64,000 bases of DNA from the NCBI RefSeq assembly GCF_005870025.1, contig NZ_VATA01000026.1:26589-90588 (forward strand), read 5' to 3'. Source of the DNA: Poseidonocella sp. HB161398 (GTDB lineage Bacteria > Pseudomonadota > Alphaproteobacteria > Rhodobacterales > Rhodobacteraceae). Numbering within the stretch: the first letter of the stretch is position 1; each line of letters opens with the position of its first letter. The notes beneath the pieces were generated by a model. That model worked only from the letters and a program-made list of their open reading frames with translations, made no database searches and had not been told where the DNA came from. A program made the translations under genes and the position numbers. Shown one piece after another: positions 54,476 through 63,175 of the stretch.

Positions 54476-55396
54476 ATGGATAGAGACTTTGATCTGGCCT
54501 ACGACGATCCCGAAGGCGACAGCATGCTCGAAGACGACTTCGGCATGGAAGACGAAGACGGCTACGAGGCGTTCGGAAGCTTCGACGGGTTCGGCGAGTA
54601 TGACGGGTTCGGCGAGTTCGAGGATGCCGACGCGTTCGGCGAGGACGAGGATGACTGGGCCGAGGGCGGCTTCGACGATTTCGGCGAGGACAGCTTCGGC
54701 ATGGAGTTCTTCGGCGAGGACGAAGACGACTATGCCGACAGCGCCTTCGACAGCGTGGTTGCAAGCGCCCTGGCCTCGGAGGACGAGGACGAGTTCTTCA
54801 AGAAGCTCTGGAGCGGGATCAAGAAGGTCGGCCGCACCGTCGGCCGCGTGGTCAAGAAGGCCGCGCCCTTCATCTCCAAGATCGCCCCGCTGATCCCGAT
54901 CCCGGGCATGAGCCTCGTGGGAACGGCGGCGAACATGATCTCGGGGCTGCGCGCCGAGGCCGAGGACGAGACCGACGCGATGGAGATGGCGGCCGAGGCG
55001 GCCAAGAAGCTGCCCGGCGCGACGCCGGTGGCCATTGCGCTGACCGCCAAGAAGCTGACCGGCGACCGCGGCAAGACGATGTCGAAGACCGCGCGCAAGA
55101 AGGTCGCCAAGGCGGCGCGCGAGGCGGTCACCGATCTCAACCGCAAGATCGGCCCGAGCGGCGCCCAGGTGGCGGCGCAGATCGCCAAGAAGATCGACCG
55201 CAAGATGCCGACCGCTCCGGCCACGAAGAAGGCCGAAGTGCTCAAGAAGGTCGCCCGCAGCGTGGCGCGCAAGCCCGCGGCCGCCGCGGCGCTGTCCCGC
55301 TCGGCCTCGTGGAAGTCCAAGTCCAAGGCCCGCAAGCGCGTCGTGCCGCGCGTCCTGGCCAAGGCCAAGTTCGGCCCGGCCAGCAGGGCGGGCTGA
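54476..55396 (+). CDS. Split-charge protein B: acidic N-terminus, amphipathic and Lys-rich C-terminus
   Basis: 306-aa protein. Residues 1-100 are Asp/Glu/Phe/Gly-rich with short repeats (GFGEYDGFGEFEDADAFG). An amphipathic cationic helix-like stretch follows (about 103-122, FFKKLWSGIKKVGRTVGRVV) that resembles membrane-active peptides, then a hydrophobic segment (ISKIAPLIPIPGMSLVG), a second acidic patch, and about 140 Lys/Arg-rich residues. AGGGAG 7 bases before ATG 54476 supports this start over 54413. Head gene of the plus-strand cluster; homologous in plan to protein A across a 292-bp divergent region. Confidence 0.72.
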   Translation: MDRDFDLAYDDPEGDSMLEDDFGMEDEDGYEAFGSFDGFGEYDGFGEFEDADAFGEDEDDWAEGGFDDFGEDSFGMEFFGEDEDDYADSAFDSVVASALASEDEDEFFKKLWSGIKKVGRTVGRVVKKAAPFISKIAPLIPIPGMSLVGTAANMISGLRAEAEDETDAMEMAAEAAKKLPGATPVAIALTAKKLTGDRGKTMSKTARKKVAKAAREAVTDLNRKIGPSGAQVAAQIAKKIDRKMPTAPATKKAEVLKKVARSVARKPAAAAALSRSASWKSKSKARKRVVPRVLAKAKFGPASRAG

Positions 55397-55489
55397 GCCG
55401 CCCTGCCCTCCCCCCGTCCCGCGCCGCCGCGCGCGGGACGGCGCCCCTCCCCTTCCCCGCGACATCCCCCAGACCGAGGATCCGACGCT

Positions 55490-56929
55490 ATGTTCACGGC
55501 CCCAGTTTCCCCTCCGGCCCGGCGCACCGGCCCCGTCCCCGGGGACCGCGCGGCCAACGAGGCGCCCGCCCCCGGGGCGGCCGGCCGGGACCAGGCGGTC
55601 CGCGCCTTTCTCGACACCAAGGCAAGGAGCCTGAAGGCGCGGGCCCGCCGCCTGGGGCAGCTCAGCCCCGCCCGGGTCGGGCTGCGCGCCGCCGACCGCC
55701 CCTATTCGCCCGCCAACAGCTATTTCCACGCCGCCAACAAGCGGCTCGGCAAGATCGACCGCAGCATCCGCCGCCGCCTGGCCGAGCTCGAGCGGATGCA
55801 GGGCGCGCCGGTCCCGCGGCAGCTCCTGCAGATGGCGCTGGTCGAACGCGAGGTCGACCGCTCGCGCCGCGCCTTCGGCATGTTCTTCGAGGTCTTCGCG
55901 CAGCGCGGCACCGGCTTCTCGGCCTCGCTCGCCGCCCATGACGCCATCGCCCGCGACTGCTACCGCGCGGCGCTCGCCGGGCAGGCAGAAGTGCTGAAGA
56001 AGCCGCTGCTGATGCCGATCACCTATCTCGAGCACGGCTATTCCCCCGCCACGATGCGCCGCGGCGTGACGCTGAAGCGGCTCCTGGGCGAGCCGAACCC
56101 CTTTCCGCTGATCCGCATCCCCTGGGACCGCGACGTGCCCTGGCAGGCCACCTTCCTGCACGAGGTGGCGCATAACCTGCAGGCCGATCTGGGCATCTGG
56201 GACGAGACCCGCGAGGCGGTCGCCCGGCGGCTGGCGGAAAGCGGGACCAGCTCCCGCATCGCCGCGATCTGGTCGAACTGGCCGAAGGAGATCTTCGCCG
56301 ATCTGGCCGCGCTCCTGCTGGGGGGGCCCGCCGCCGCCTTCGGCCTGGCCGAGTTCCTGGCCCATCCGGGCTCGAAAGTCGCGAATTTCCGCTCCGGCGG
56401 CGTGCATCCGACCGGCTATATCCGGGTGCTGATCCTCGCCGAGATGGTCCGCCGGATGGGCTTCGCCCACGAGGCGGAGCAGCTGGGGCGGATCTGGACG
56501 AAACTCTACCGCGCCGAGGCCGAGCGGCGCCTGCCGCAGGATCTGATGACCAGCGCGCCGCGCATCCTGCGGCTGATGGTGGACGAGATCGCCTTCCAGC
56601 CGCGGCGGATGCTCGCCGAGCGCAGCCTCGCCGACATCCTGCCCTTCCGCAAGGCCGATCAGGCGCGGATCGTCCGCGGCGCGCGGCAGTTCCGCAAGGG
56701 CCGCGTCCCCGATCTGCCGCCCCGCTGGCTGGTCAGCGCGGCGCGGCTGGCAATCTCCTCGGGCGCCGATGCCGGCCGGGTCGGCCGCGCCCTGACCCGC
56801 CGTCTGGCCGCCGACAGCGCCGCCGCGCGGCGGCAGCCGCAGACGATCGCGCCGGCCCCCGCCGACCGCGACCTGGCAGGACTTTTCCCCGGGCTCATGA
56901 CCGAGCCGAAACTCACTTGGGCAGCATAG
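55490..56929 (+). CDS. Gluzincin-like zinc metallopeptidase (HExxH)
   Basis: 479-aa protein. FLHEVAHNLQADLG gives HEVAH at residues 224-228; the third ligand is probably Glu267 in KEIFADLAALL (ExxxD pattern), 39 residues downstream, as in gluzincins. N-terminal 70 residues are Pro/Arg-rich and disordered-looking. No signal peptide, so cytoplasmic unless exported by a dedicated route. GAGGA lies 9 bases before ATG 55490. Basic C-terminal tail ends near EPKLTWAA. It follows split-charge protein B by 93 bp and ends 9 bp before the next gene; protein B or A is a plausible substrate. Confidence 0.7.
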   Translation: MFTAPVSPPARRTGPVPGDRAANEAPAPGAAGRDQAVRAFLDTKARSLKARARRLGQLSPARVGLRAADRPYSPANSYFHAANKRLGKIDRSIRRRLAELERMQGAPVPRQLLQMALVEREVDRSRRAFGMFFEVFAQRGTGFSASLAAHDAIARDCYRAALAGQAEVLKKPLLMPITYLEHGYSPATMRRGVTLKRLLGEPNPFPLIRIPWDRDVPWQATFLHEVAHNLQADLGIWDETREAVARRLAESGTSSRIAAIWSNWPKEIFADLAALLLGGPAAAFGLAEFLAHPGSKVANFRSGGVHPTGYIRVLILAEMVRRMGFAHEAEQLGRIWTKLYRAEAERRLPQDLMTSAPRILRLMVDEIAFQPRRMLAERSLADILPFRKADQARIVRGARQFRKGRVPDLPPRWLVSAARLAISSGADAGRVGRALTRRLAADSAAARRQPQTIAPAPADRDLAGLFPGLMTEPKLTWAA

Positions 56930-56938
56930 GTGACGCGC

Positions 56939-58825
56939 ATGGCAGACCTCGTATCGCATTCGAACGTTTCGACCCGGCTCGACAACCTCATGCGCCAGAC
57001 GCTGATGCTGTCGGACCCCAACGATCCCGGCGAAGTCGCCCGCGCGCTGGCGCGCCGCTTCCGCGGCGGGGCGGCCCGGCTGGAAAGCGACCGCACCGGG
57101 CTTCCCGCCCAGGTCATCAGCCTGGCCGCGGCGCCCGCGGAATTCGCCTCGCCGAGCACGGCCGAGCTGATCCAGGCGCGCGACGACCTGGAGCGCGACC
57201 TCGCCTCGCTGGTCTCCGCGCCGCAGCTCAAGGACATCCGTCCCGAGCTGCAGGGCTGGCAGCGCGCGCTGCCCGAGATCCTCGAGCGCGGCGCCAATTC
57301 CGCCCGACAGTCGATCCACGAGGGCCATCGCGCCACGGCGATGGCGGTCCGGCAGGAGCTGGGCGACTATGCCCGGCTGGCGCGGCTCCTCGGCGCGACG
57401 ACGCCGGAATTCAACGGCGCCTACCGCTCGCTGGCGAAAAGCCTCGACGAGGGCGCGGCGATGATGGTGGTGCTGGCCGGCGAGGCAATCGCCGGTCGCG
57501 GCTTCGGCGGCATCGCCGCGCTGCCCTCGCCAGTCGCGGATCTGTCGATGCGCCGCGACGCCGTGCTCGAGGCGCTGCGCGACCTCCTGCATCCCGGGAC
57601 GGGCGACAATGACGACAACCGCTGGCCGCGCGGGCTGCACGCGCTGAACCGGATCGAGGACTGGCTGCAGCAGAGCGGCCAGGGACATCTGCGGGCCCTG
57701 CTGGACGAGAACTATCTCGCCCCGCTGCTGGACAAGCTGGTGGAAAGCGCCGGCCACAGCGATGCGGCGCTGCTGCGCGGACTGGGCGCGACGGCGACGG
57801 TGACGCTCGCGCAGATCAACCGGCTGGTCGACATGCTCGGCCGCGCGGTCAACCCGACCTCGCCGCCGCTGGCCCGATTCCGCCAGGCGCTGTCCCTCTT
57901 TGCGCGGTCCTTCCGCGCCGACCGCGGGCGGCGGCTCATACTCGCCGCCCGGCCGCCCCTGCTGTCCTATGGTCTCTACGGGCTTTCCAACGATCCCGGG
58001 GACAAGCGCCTGACAGAGATCATGGTGCGGCGCGGAGAGATCGCGGCCATGCTCGACTGCTTTCTCGGCTGCGGCTGCAGCGCCGACAAGGTCGCCTGCC
58101 AGGTGCTGCTCGACAAGCTGCTCTACGACATCGACCGGGCCATCGACCGCTATCTGCAGGATCCCACTGCCATAAACAGCGAGGCCGAGCGCCGCGCGGC
58201 GGCCTTCGGCCTGCTGATCCGGGTCGTCATCGACGCGAAGGCAGTGGCCAGCGAATTGGACAAAGGTTCGGCCTATTTCGTCAATCCTGCGAATTCGTCC
58301 GTGGAAAAGGCCGCACCCCATATCCGGCGCCTCAAAGGCTGCTTTCCCTCCGGCAGCTCGAGCTCGGATAAATTCCAGCGGGAAACGGCCGCCACGCAGG
58401 AAGAAGGGTCGGACCCCCTCATCGAGCGGCTCGAGACAGCGCTGGACAGCGTCTACCGGAAGCTGGTCGAGCCGCTCGGGGGGGGCGACCGGGACACGCT
58501 GTCCGCCGCCGCCAAGTCGGACATGCGGGCCGAGCTCTGCGCACAGGAGCGCGATGAAGCCCGATGGTTCGAGTTTGCACGAGCGATGACGCCGGGATGC
58601 GTCGAGCTGGACCGGCTGCAGGCGATTGTCAGCGCAGTGATTGCCGGCGGTCTCTATCTGTCCGGCAGCGCCCCGCAGCGGCGCGACGACGATCTCCAAG
58701 TCTACGGCTGCACCGCTGACGTCGACAACCTGCCGGCGACCATCGCCACCAGCCTGGATTCCTTCGCCTACCGCTTTCTGACCCGCGACGGCCAGATCGA
58801 CCCGACCTTCGATCCCGAGGAGTGA
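56939..58825 (+). CDS. Large helical protein of unknown function
   Basis: 628-aa protein, predominantly alpha-helical in appearance, with no recognised domain. A Cys-rich spot CFLGCGCSADKVAC lies around residue 380, and a Ser-rich loop (FPSGSSSSDKF) around 475. AGGTGA 5 bases before ATG 56939 is favoured over a GTG at 56930. From about 58200 to the end, base and codon use become less GC-rich than in the first two thirds, suggesting that the 3' part has a different history. Coupled closely to the metallopeptidase gene and the next gene (3 bp gap). Confidence 0.7.
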   Translation: MADLVSHSNVSTRLDNLMRQTLMLSDPNDPGEVARALARRFRGGAARLESDRTGLPAQVISLAAAPAEFASPSTAELIQARDDLERDLASLVSAPQLKDIRPELQGWQRALPEILERGANSARQSIHEGHRATAMAVRQELGDYARLARLLGATTPEFNGAYRSLAKSLDEGAAMMVVLAGEAIAGRGFGGIAALPSPVADLSMRRDAVLEALRDLLHPGTGDNDDNRWPRGLHALNRIEDWLQQSGQGHLRALLDENYLAPLLDKLVESAGHSDAALLRGLGATATVTLAQINRLVDMLGRAVNPTSPPLARFRQALSLFARSFRADRGRRLILAARPPLLSYGLYGLSNDPGDKRLTEIMVRRGEIAAMLDCFLGCGCSADKVACQVLLDKLLYDIDRAIDRYLQDPTAINSEAERRAAAFGLLIRVVIDAKAVASELDKGSAYFVNPANSSVEKAAPHIRRLKGCFPSGSSSSDKFQRETAATQEEGSDPLIERLETALDSVYRKLVEPLGGGDRDTLSAAAKSDMRAELCAQERDEARWFEFARAMTPGCVELDRLQAIVSAVIAGGLYLSGSAPQRRDDDLQVYGCTADVDNLPATIATSLDSFAYRFLTRDGQIDPTFDPEE

Positions 58826-58828
58826 CTC

Positions 58829-59503
58829 ATGGCATACAGAAGCAAACCGGTAATCGCCATACCGAAGAAAATCGTCATTTCGTGCGCTGAGCCGGACGCC
58901 GCTGCCGATACGCCGACCAGGGCCCTGCAGGCCGCAGCCGACATTCTTGCCTCGCAGCAAGCGGCGCATGAGGCGGAAATCCAGACCATAAAGGGAAAGC
59001 TCGACGAATTCGGTGCCAAGCACGAAGCATTGGCTTCCCGCCTGCCTCCGGTTGAAACCGGGATCAGCGAAGTCTGGAGAACAGCTGCCGCCAATATCGC
59101 GACGATGGAAACGCACTTCAGACGATGGGAAAAGAGCGCGCGTTCCGAACTCGACACGCAGGCGGCCGCCCTGAGAGCTGCGCAGGAAGAGGCCATTGCG
59201 GCGGGCGCAGCGATCACGGCGAAGGCGGAAGAGATAATCGAGGCGAAGGCCCGGGATGCCGTCGAGGGGGCGCTTGGCCAGCGCATCGAGGGTTTCGTCG
59301 AAACCGGCCTCTGGCTGCAGGAACACCGTCCCTACCTGTCACAGGCCGGAATCGAGTCCCTCCAGGACGTCCGCGTCAAGCTCGCGACAGCGGCAAAACG
59401 CAGGGATTTCCTGAAAAAGCTGAAGAACATCGAAGGCTTCGCAGACCAGGTCTCGTATGAAGACCTGACCAAGCACGCCATGAACCTGGAGCCGAGCAGA
59501 TAG
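58829..59503 (+). CDS. Coiled-coil protein, low-GC gene
   Basis: 224-aa protein with a strong heptad-like helical region (about 30-165, rich in Ala/Glu/Lys/Gln) and a basic C-terminal domain. No family recognised. Codons ending in A or T (AAA, GAA, ATA) are clearly commoner than in the neighbours, marking it as recently acquired or replaced. GAGGAG lies 6 bases before the ATG; a 3-bp gap separates it from the helical gene. Confidence 0.68.
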   Translation: MAYRSKPVIAIPKKIVISCAEPDAAADTPTRALQAAADILASQQAAHEAEIQTIKGKLDEFGAKHEALASRLPPVETGISEVWRTAAANIATMETHFRRWEKSARSELDTQAAALRAAQEEAIAAGAAITAKAEEIIEAKARDAVEGALGQRIEGFVETGLWLQEHRPYLSQAGIESLQDVRVKLATAAKRRDFLKKLKNIEGFADQVSYEDLTKHAMNLEPSR

Positions 59504-59549
59504 TCCTTGCCACAGCCCCAACGCACTGACTTGTCAACGGAGCAAGACC

Positions 59550-60647
59550 ATGAGCCCTTCGGATAGCGAATACATTCAAGCTCTCTTTCAGCAGTTTGCT
59601 CACGAAGAGCTCGACAAGCTGCCGCAGGACGAAAGGGACCGCCTGGCGCGCGCCTTCGAGGACAGGTTCGGGCAGCTGGTGCGCGACGCGGCCGGCGGCG
59701 GCGTCTCCTTCCCCGACATCATCGGCTTCGGGCCGGACGGCGCCTTGAACCTCGCCACCGTGCCCGCCGCCTACCTGAAGGCCGATTTCGACGAGGCGGT
59801 GACGCCGAGCCAGCTCCAGGCGGTGTCGGATCTCTACTTCATCATGCAGCATGACCGCATGGGCGTGTTCCGCGCCGTCGACATCCTGCGCCGCATGTTC
59901 CGCGACGGCACCATCCGGCTGCAGCACGGGCCGGGCGCCAATGCGCTCTACCTGCTGGAGAAATGGCGGCCGCTGCGCTACGGGCCGCGCGACCGGGCGA
60001 TCGCCTATGCGCGGGTCTTCAACTACGGCCGCGGCCCGAAGCCGGCCGGGGCGATCATCAACCGCAATTTCCACTACCAGTTCGTCGCGCTGGTCAGTTC
60101 GCTGGCGCAGTATTTCCGCGACCTGACGATCAGCGAGGTGGTGCGCGGCGGCCAGGCGCTGGACAGCCGGCCCTATGGCTCCATCGCCACGGTGCAGCGG
60201 CTGGCAATCGACCTGCGCTATGCGCTCGACCGTTCGAGCTACGGCAATATCGTGCGGCTGACCCATGAGAGCGGGCATTTCCTCAAGGAGGCGCTCGAGA
60301 TCCTCGACACCGCCGACATCAAGCGCTCCTTCGACGCCTCGAACCGCTGGCAGGCGCTGGAGCAGATCCTCAACCGCCATATGGGCGGTGCCAAGGACCT
60401 GTCGCAGCGCGCCAAGATGGCCGAGGCCGGACGGCGGATCCTCGGCTGGGTCGCGGGCTCCACCTTCGACAGCGATGTCGATGCCGACAGCTTCCGCGTC
60501 CAGGCGCGCACCGCCGGCAGCCATGCCGAGGCCTGGATCGCCGCCTATCGCCTGACCCCCGACGGCCGCCGCTTCCCCGGCGTGGCGCCGAACCTGAAAT
60601 GGTCGCTGGGCCTGCCGCGCCACCAGGCCGAGGCGGAGCTCGAGTGA
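59550..60647 (+). CDS. Hypothetical 365-aa protein
   Basis: No family recognised. The N-terminal 45 residues are acidic/helical (QQFAHEELDKLPQDERDRLA); the middle has aromatic-rich strands (RAIAYARVFNYGRG, INRNFHYQFVALVSSLAQYF); a His-containing THESGHF occurs near residue 240, not an HExxH. The first about 50 bp of the gene are still low-GC, then composition returns to the local norm, so the border of the atypical segment lies inside this gene. Confidence 0.68.
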   Translation: MSPSDSEYIQALFQQFAHEELDKLPQDERDRLARAFEDRFGQLVRDAAGGGVSFPDIIGFGPDGALNLATVPAAYLKADFDEAVTPSQLQAVSDLYFIMQHDRMGVFRAVDILRRMFRDGTIRLQHGPGANALYLLEKWRPLRYGPRDRAIAYARVFNYGRGPKPAGAIINRNFHYQFVALVSSLAQYFRDLTISEVVRGGQALDSRPYGSIATVQRLAIDLRYALDRSSYGNIVRLTHESGHFLKEALEILDTADIKRSFDASNRWQALEQILNRHMGGAKDLSQRAKMAEAGRRILGWVAGSTFDSDVDADSFRVQARTAGSHAEAWIAAYRLTPDGRRFPGVAPNLKWSLGLPRHQAEAELE

Positions 60648-60677
60648 CGTGGCCGCAACCCGCCGAGGATGACGCCG

Positions 60678-61466
60678 ATGCAGTGGCTCCCCCGCCTGAC
60701 CATGGCCGCCCAGGATGCCGGCGCGCCGACGCTGATCGTCGACCGCGCGCTGGCGCTGCATCCGTTCGGCCCGCTCCTGACACTGCGCCTGGCCGCGGAA
60801 TGCGAGACCTGGGTGCCCTGGAGCCTCTGGCGCACGCTGGACGACCTGATGCTCGCCGGGCCGCCGCAGGGGCTCCCCGCGGAGACCGAGCGGACCTGCC
60901 TCTCCTGGGAGAAGGCGCGGCTCATGCTGGGCGAGCGCAAGCTCTGCTGGCTGGCCGAGGCGCGCGAGGATGCGCGGCTGCCCGACTGGCTGCCGCTGGA
61001 AAGCTTCGTGCGCTTCGAGGTGCTGCAGGCCGCCCTGTCGGCCCGCGGCCATCAGGGCGGCCGGGTCCGCGGGCGCAATGTCGATGACGGCGGGCTCGAC
61101 AGCGTGATTCTCTGCGCCGCGCTGCAGGAGCGCCCGGCGATGATCCTGGCGCTGGCGCCCGAGGCCGCCCCCGAAGACGCCGAGCCCGAGCTGGTGGCGC
61201 TGTCCTCCGCCTGCGGGCTTGCCGCCGCGCGGCTGCCGCGGCCGGTGGAGCGGGCGATCCGCAGCCACTGGCTCGACCCGCTGCTCCTGCGCGCGGGCCT
61301 GCTGGACCTGGTGGCGACCGGCGGGATTCCCCTTGCTTTTGCGAGGGTTCACGCACCGGATCTGCTGTTTTTCGACACCCCCTCCTTCGAGTCCGATCTC
61401 CGGGAGAGGAGCGATGCCGAGAGCTGGCCGCGCGATGCGCGGATGACATGGGGAGCCTTCCGATGA
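60678..61466 (+). CDS. Hypothetical 262-aa protein
   Basis: No family recognised. Leu/Ala-rich alpha/beta protein with a basic-Gly stretch GHQGGRVRGRNVDDGG near residue 130. GAGGA ends 8 bases before ATG 60678; ATG 60669 is an alternative. The stop overlaps the next start by 4 bp (ATGA). Cytoplasmic, no signal peptide. Confidence 0.65.
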   Translation: MQWLPRLTMAAQDAGAPTLIVDRALALHPFGPLLTLRLAAECETWVPWSLWRTLDDLMLAGPPQGLPAETERTCLSWEKARLMLGERKLCWLAEAREDARLPDWLPLESFVRFEVLQAALSARGHQGGRVRGRNVDDGGLDSVILCAALQERPAMILALAPEAAPEDAEPELVALSSACGLAAARLPRPVERAIRSHWLDPLLLRAGLLDLVATGGIPLAFARVHAPDLLFFDTPSFESDLRERSDAESWPRDARMTWGAFR

Positions 61467-61837
61467 CCGAAGAGAATTCAGCGCAGACCCCGCCCCGCGA
61501 GGAGGGCCCGCCCGCGGATCCAGGGCATGGATATCCGCATCCCCCGGAGCCGCAGAGTTATGGTAAAATGCGAGTCATCGGGGGGCAAGGGGAGACGTGG
61601 AGCATGGAGCGCGCGTCCGCATTCGTCGACTATTGCATAAACGGCGCCTTGCAGGAGCTCGGCCGGGACGAGGACCCGCCTGCGCCTGCGCCCCGCCCTC
61701 CGGAAGAGACCCGCGCGCTCGTGGCCTTCCTGCGATCCTACCTGAAGGACCGGCCCGACCGGCAGGCCGTGCTGGCCGCGCTCGGCGGCACGCCCGCGCC
61801 CGCAGTGGCAGAGGCCCGGACGGGAGAGCGGACATGA
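61463..61837 (+). CDS. Hypothetical 124-aa protein
   Basis: No family recognised. Pro/Glu-rich disordered N-terminus (to about residue 40), a short helical core (SMERASAFVDYCINGALQEL) and a second Pro-rich segment before helical residues 80-105. ATGA overlaps at both its start (61463) and stop (61837) tie it translationally to its neighbours, which is the best evidence that it is real. The stretch around 61550-61640 is locally less GC-rich. Confidence 0.65.
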   Translation: MTEENSAQTPPREEGPPADPGHGYPHPPEPQSYGKMRVIGGQGETWSMERASAFVDYCINGALQELGRDEDPPAPAPRPPEETRALVAFLRSYLKDRPDRQAVLAALGGTPAPAVAEARTGERT

Positions 61838-62685
61838 TGGAGCTTCTGCCAGACGGCTTTGCCGGGGAGTTCGCCGACGCCATGGACGAGGGCTATGCCG
61901 ACGCGCTGCTCGACCCGGCGGTGATCGGCCCGAGCGACGACCGCCGCCGCGTGATCCGTCCCGATCGGATGCCCTACGCCGCCGTGTGCTATCTCGAACG
62001 CAGCTTCGGCAGCCGAAATTTCGGCTGCACCGGCACGCTGATCGCGCCGGATCTGGTGCTGACGGCCGGCCATTGCCTGATCCGCCGCGGCGGCCAGGTG
62101 CCCGACCGGATCCGGGTCCAGCCCGGACGCAACGGTCCGCGGATCCGCGAGAGCCTGCCGGTGCGCGCCACCTATGTGCCGCGGCGCTATGCCGAGCGGC
62201 GCGATCCGCTCTACGATTTCGGGCTGATCCGGCTGGCGGCGCGGCCGCGCACGGTCCCCGGCCCGGTCTTTCCCCATGCCGCCAGCGACGCCCAGCTGCG
62301 CGCCTTCCTGCGCGGGCGCCAGGTGCAGATCGCGGGCTATCCCTCCGACAAGCCGCGCGGGACGATGTGGACCCATGGCGAAGTGCTGCGCCGCTTCGAC
62401 CGGCGGCAGCTGCTGCATGTGGTCGATACCTGCCCGGGCCATAGCGGCAGCGCCGTTCTGGCGCGGATCGGCCGCTGCCAGCGGGTGATCGGCATCCATG
62501 TCGCCGGCGTCTCCGACCCGCGGACCGGGCGCAGCTATGGCTGCCATCCGGGGTCGCGCGCTGCGCCCGAGGCCGGCGGCGTCAACCGCGCCATCCGGAT
62601 CACGCCGGTGATCCTGGCGGCACTGGCCGGACGGCCGGTTCCCGGAGGCTACGCGATGACGCGCGTCTGGCCGCCCGCGGCATGA
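61834..62685 (+). CDS. Trypsin-like (S1/V8-type) serine protease without signal peptide
   Basis: 283-aa protease. Triad: His80 in LVLTAGHCL, Asp128 in LYDFGLIRLA, Ser204 in TCPGHSGSAVL; Cys65 and Cys81 could form the usual His-loop disulfide. The N-terminal about 40 residues are acidic (GFAGEFADAMDEGYADALLD) rather than a signal peptide and may act as a pro-segment; they echo the acidic ends of the split-charge proteins. ATGA overlap with the previous gene. Second protease of the cluster; substrates unknown. Confidence 0.8.
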   Translation: MMELLPDGFAGEFADAMDEGYADALLDPAVIGPSDDRRRVIRPDRMPYAAVCYLERSFGSRNFGCTGTLIAPDLVLTAGHCLIRRGGQVPDRIRVQPGRNGPRIRESLPVRATYVPRRYAERRDPLYDFGLIRLAARPRTVPGPVFPHAASDAQLRAFLRGRQVQIAGYPSDKPRGTMWTHGEVLRRFDRRQLLHVVDTCPGHSGSAVLARIGRCQRVIGIHVAGVSDPRTGRSYGCHPGSRAAPEAGGVNRAIRITPVILAALAGRPVPGGYAMTRVWPPAA

Positions 62686-62700
62686 TCGGGGAGAGGGGAG

Positions 62701-63132
62701 ATGGCGGATCACCAGGAGCTGCTGCCGGAGGAGGCGACGCCGATCCTCGCCTGGGCGCATCCCGATGTCGATCTCGGCAGCATCGTCATCCAGATCCTCC
62801 CCGGAGATCCCGGCACCGCGGAAGAGGACGCGCAGCTGATCGGGCGGATCAGCATCGACGGGCGCTGCTACACGCTTCTGGGACTGGAGCGGCGCGACCT
62901 GCGCGACGGCTCCGGCTTCTGCCGGCTCAGCCCCCGGGAGCTGCAGATCGCCGCGCTTCTGCGGGAGGGCGTCTGCAGCAACAAGGAGATCGCGCGGCGC
63001 CTGCGGCTGAGCCCCTACACGGTGGCAACCTACCTGAAGCGCATCTCCGACAAGCTCGACTGCCGGTCCCGCACCCAGATCGCGCTGCGGTTCTCGGAAG
63101 TCGCGGAGGGCGGTCCGGCCTCGGCCGGGTAG
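62701..63132 (+). CDS. LuxR-type HTH regulator (short)
   Basis: 143-aa protein. A short N-terminal domain of unknown type (about 1-75) precedes a LuxR/GerE HTH (about 78-135): LSPRELQIAALLREGVCSNKEIARRLRLSPYTVATYLKRISDKLDC. GAGAGGGGAG precedes the ATG directly. Last gene of the cluster, 15 bp after the protease gene, so it is a likely local regulator. Confidence 0.78.
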   Translation: MADHQELLPEEATPILAWAHPDVDLGSIVIQILPGDPGTAEEDAQLIGRISIDGRCYTLLGLERRDLRDGSGFCRLSPRELQIAALLREGVCSNKEIARRLRLSPYTVATYLKRISDKLDCRSRTQIALRFSEVAEGGPASAG

Positions 63133-63175
63133 GACTGCCCGGCCGGCCTCCGGTAGCCGATCCCGAACAACGCGG

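Noticed and set aside
46223..55396. A gasdermin-type death system using the caspase-like protease and a membrane-active substrate
   Set aside because: The caspase-like protein carries a signal peptide and sits in a different operon from the split-charge proteins; no gasdermin-like sequence is visible.
54368..59326. 1652-aa minus-strand frame opposite the plus-strand cluster
   Set aside because: Antisense shadow; plus-strand genes have ribosome sites, coupled junctions and catalytic motifs.
53512..62685. Contractile injection system (eCIS/T6SS) components
   Set aside because: No sheath, tube, baseplate or AAA ATPase gene is present in the window, so only the remote idea of unlinked cargo remains.
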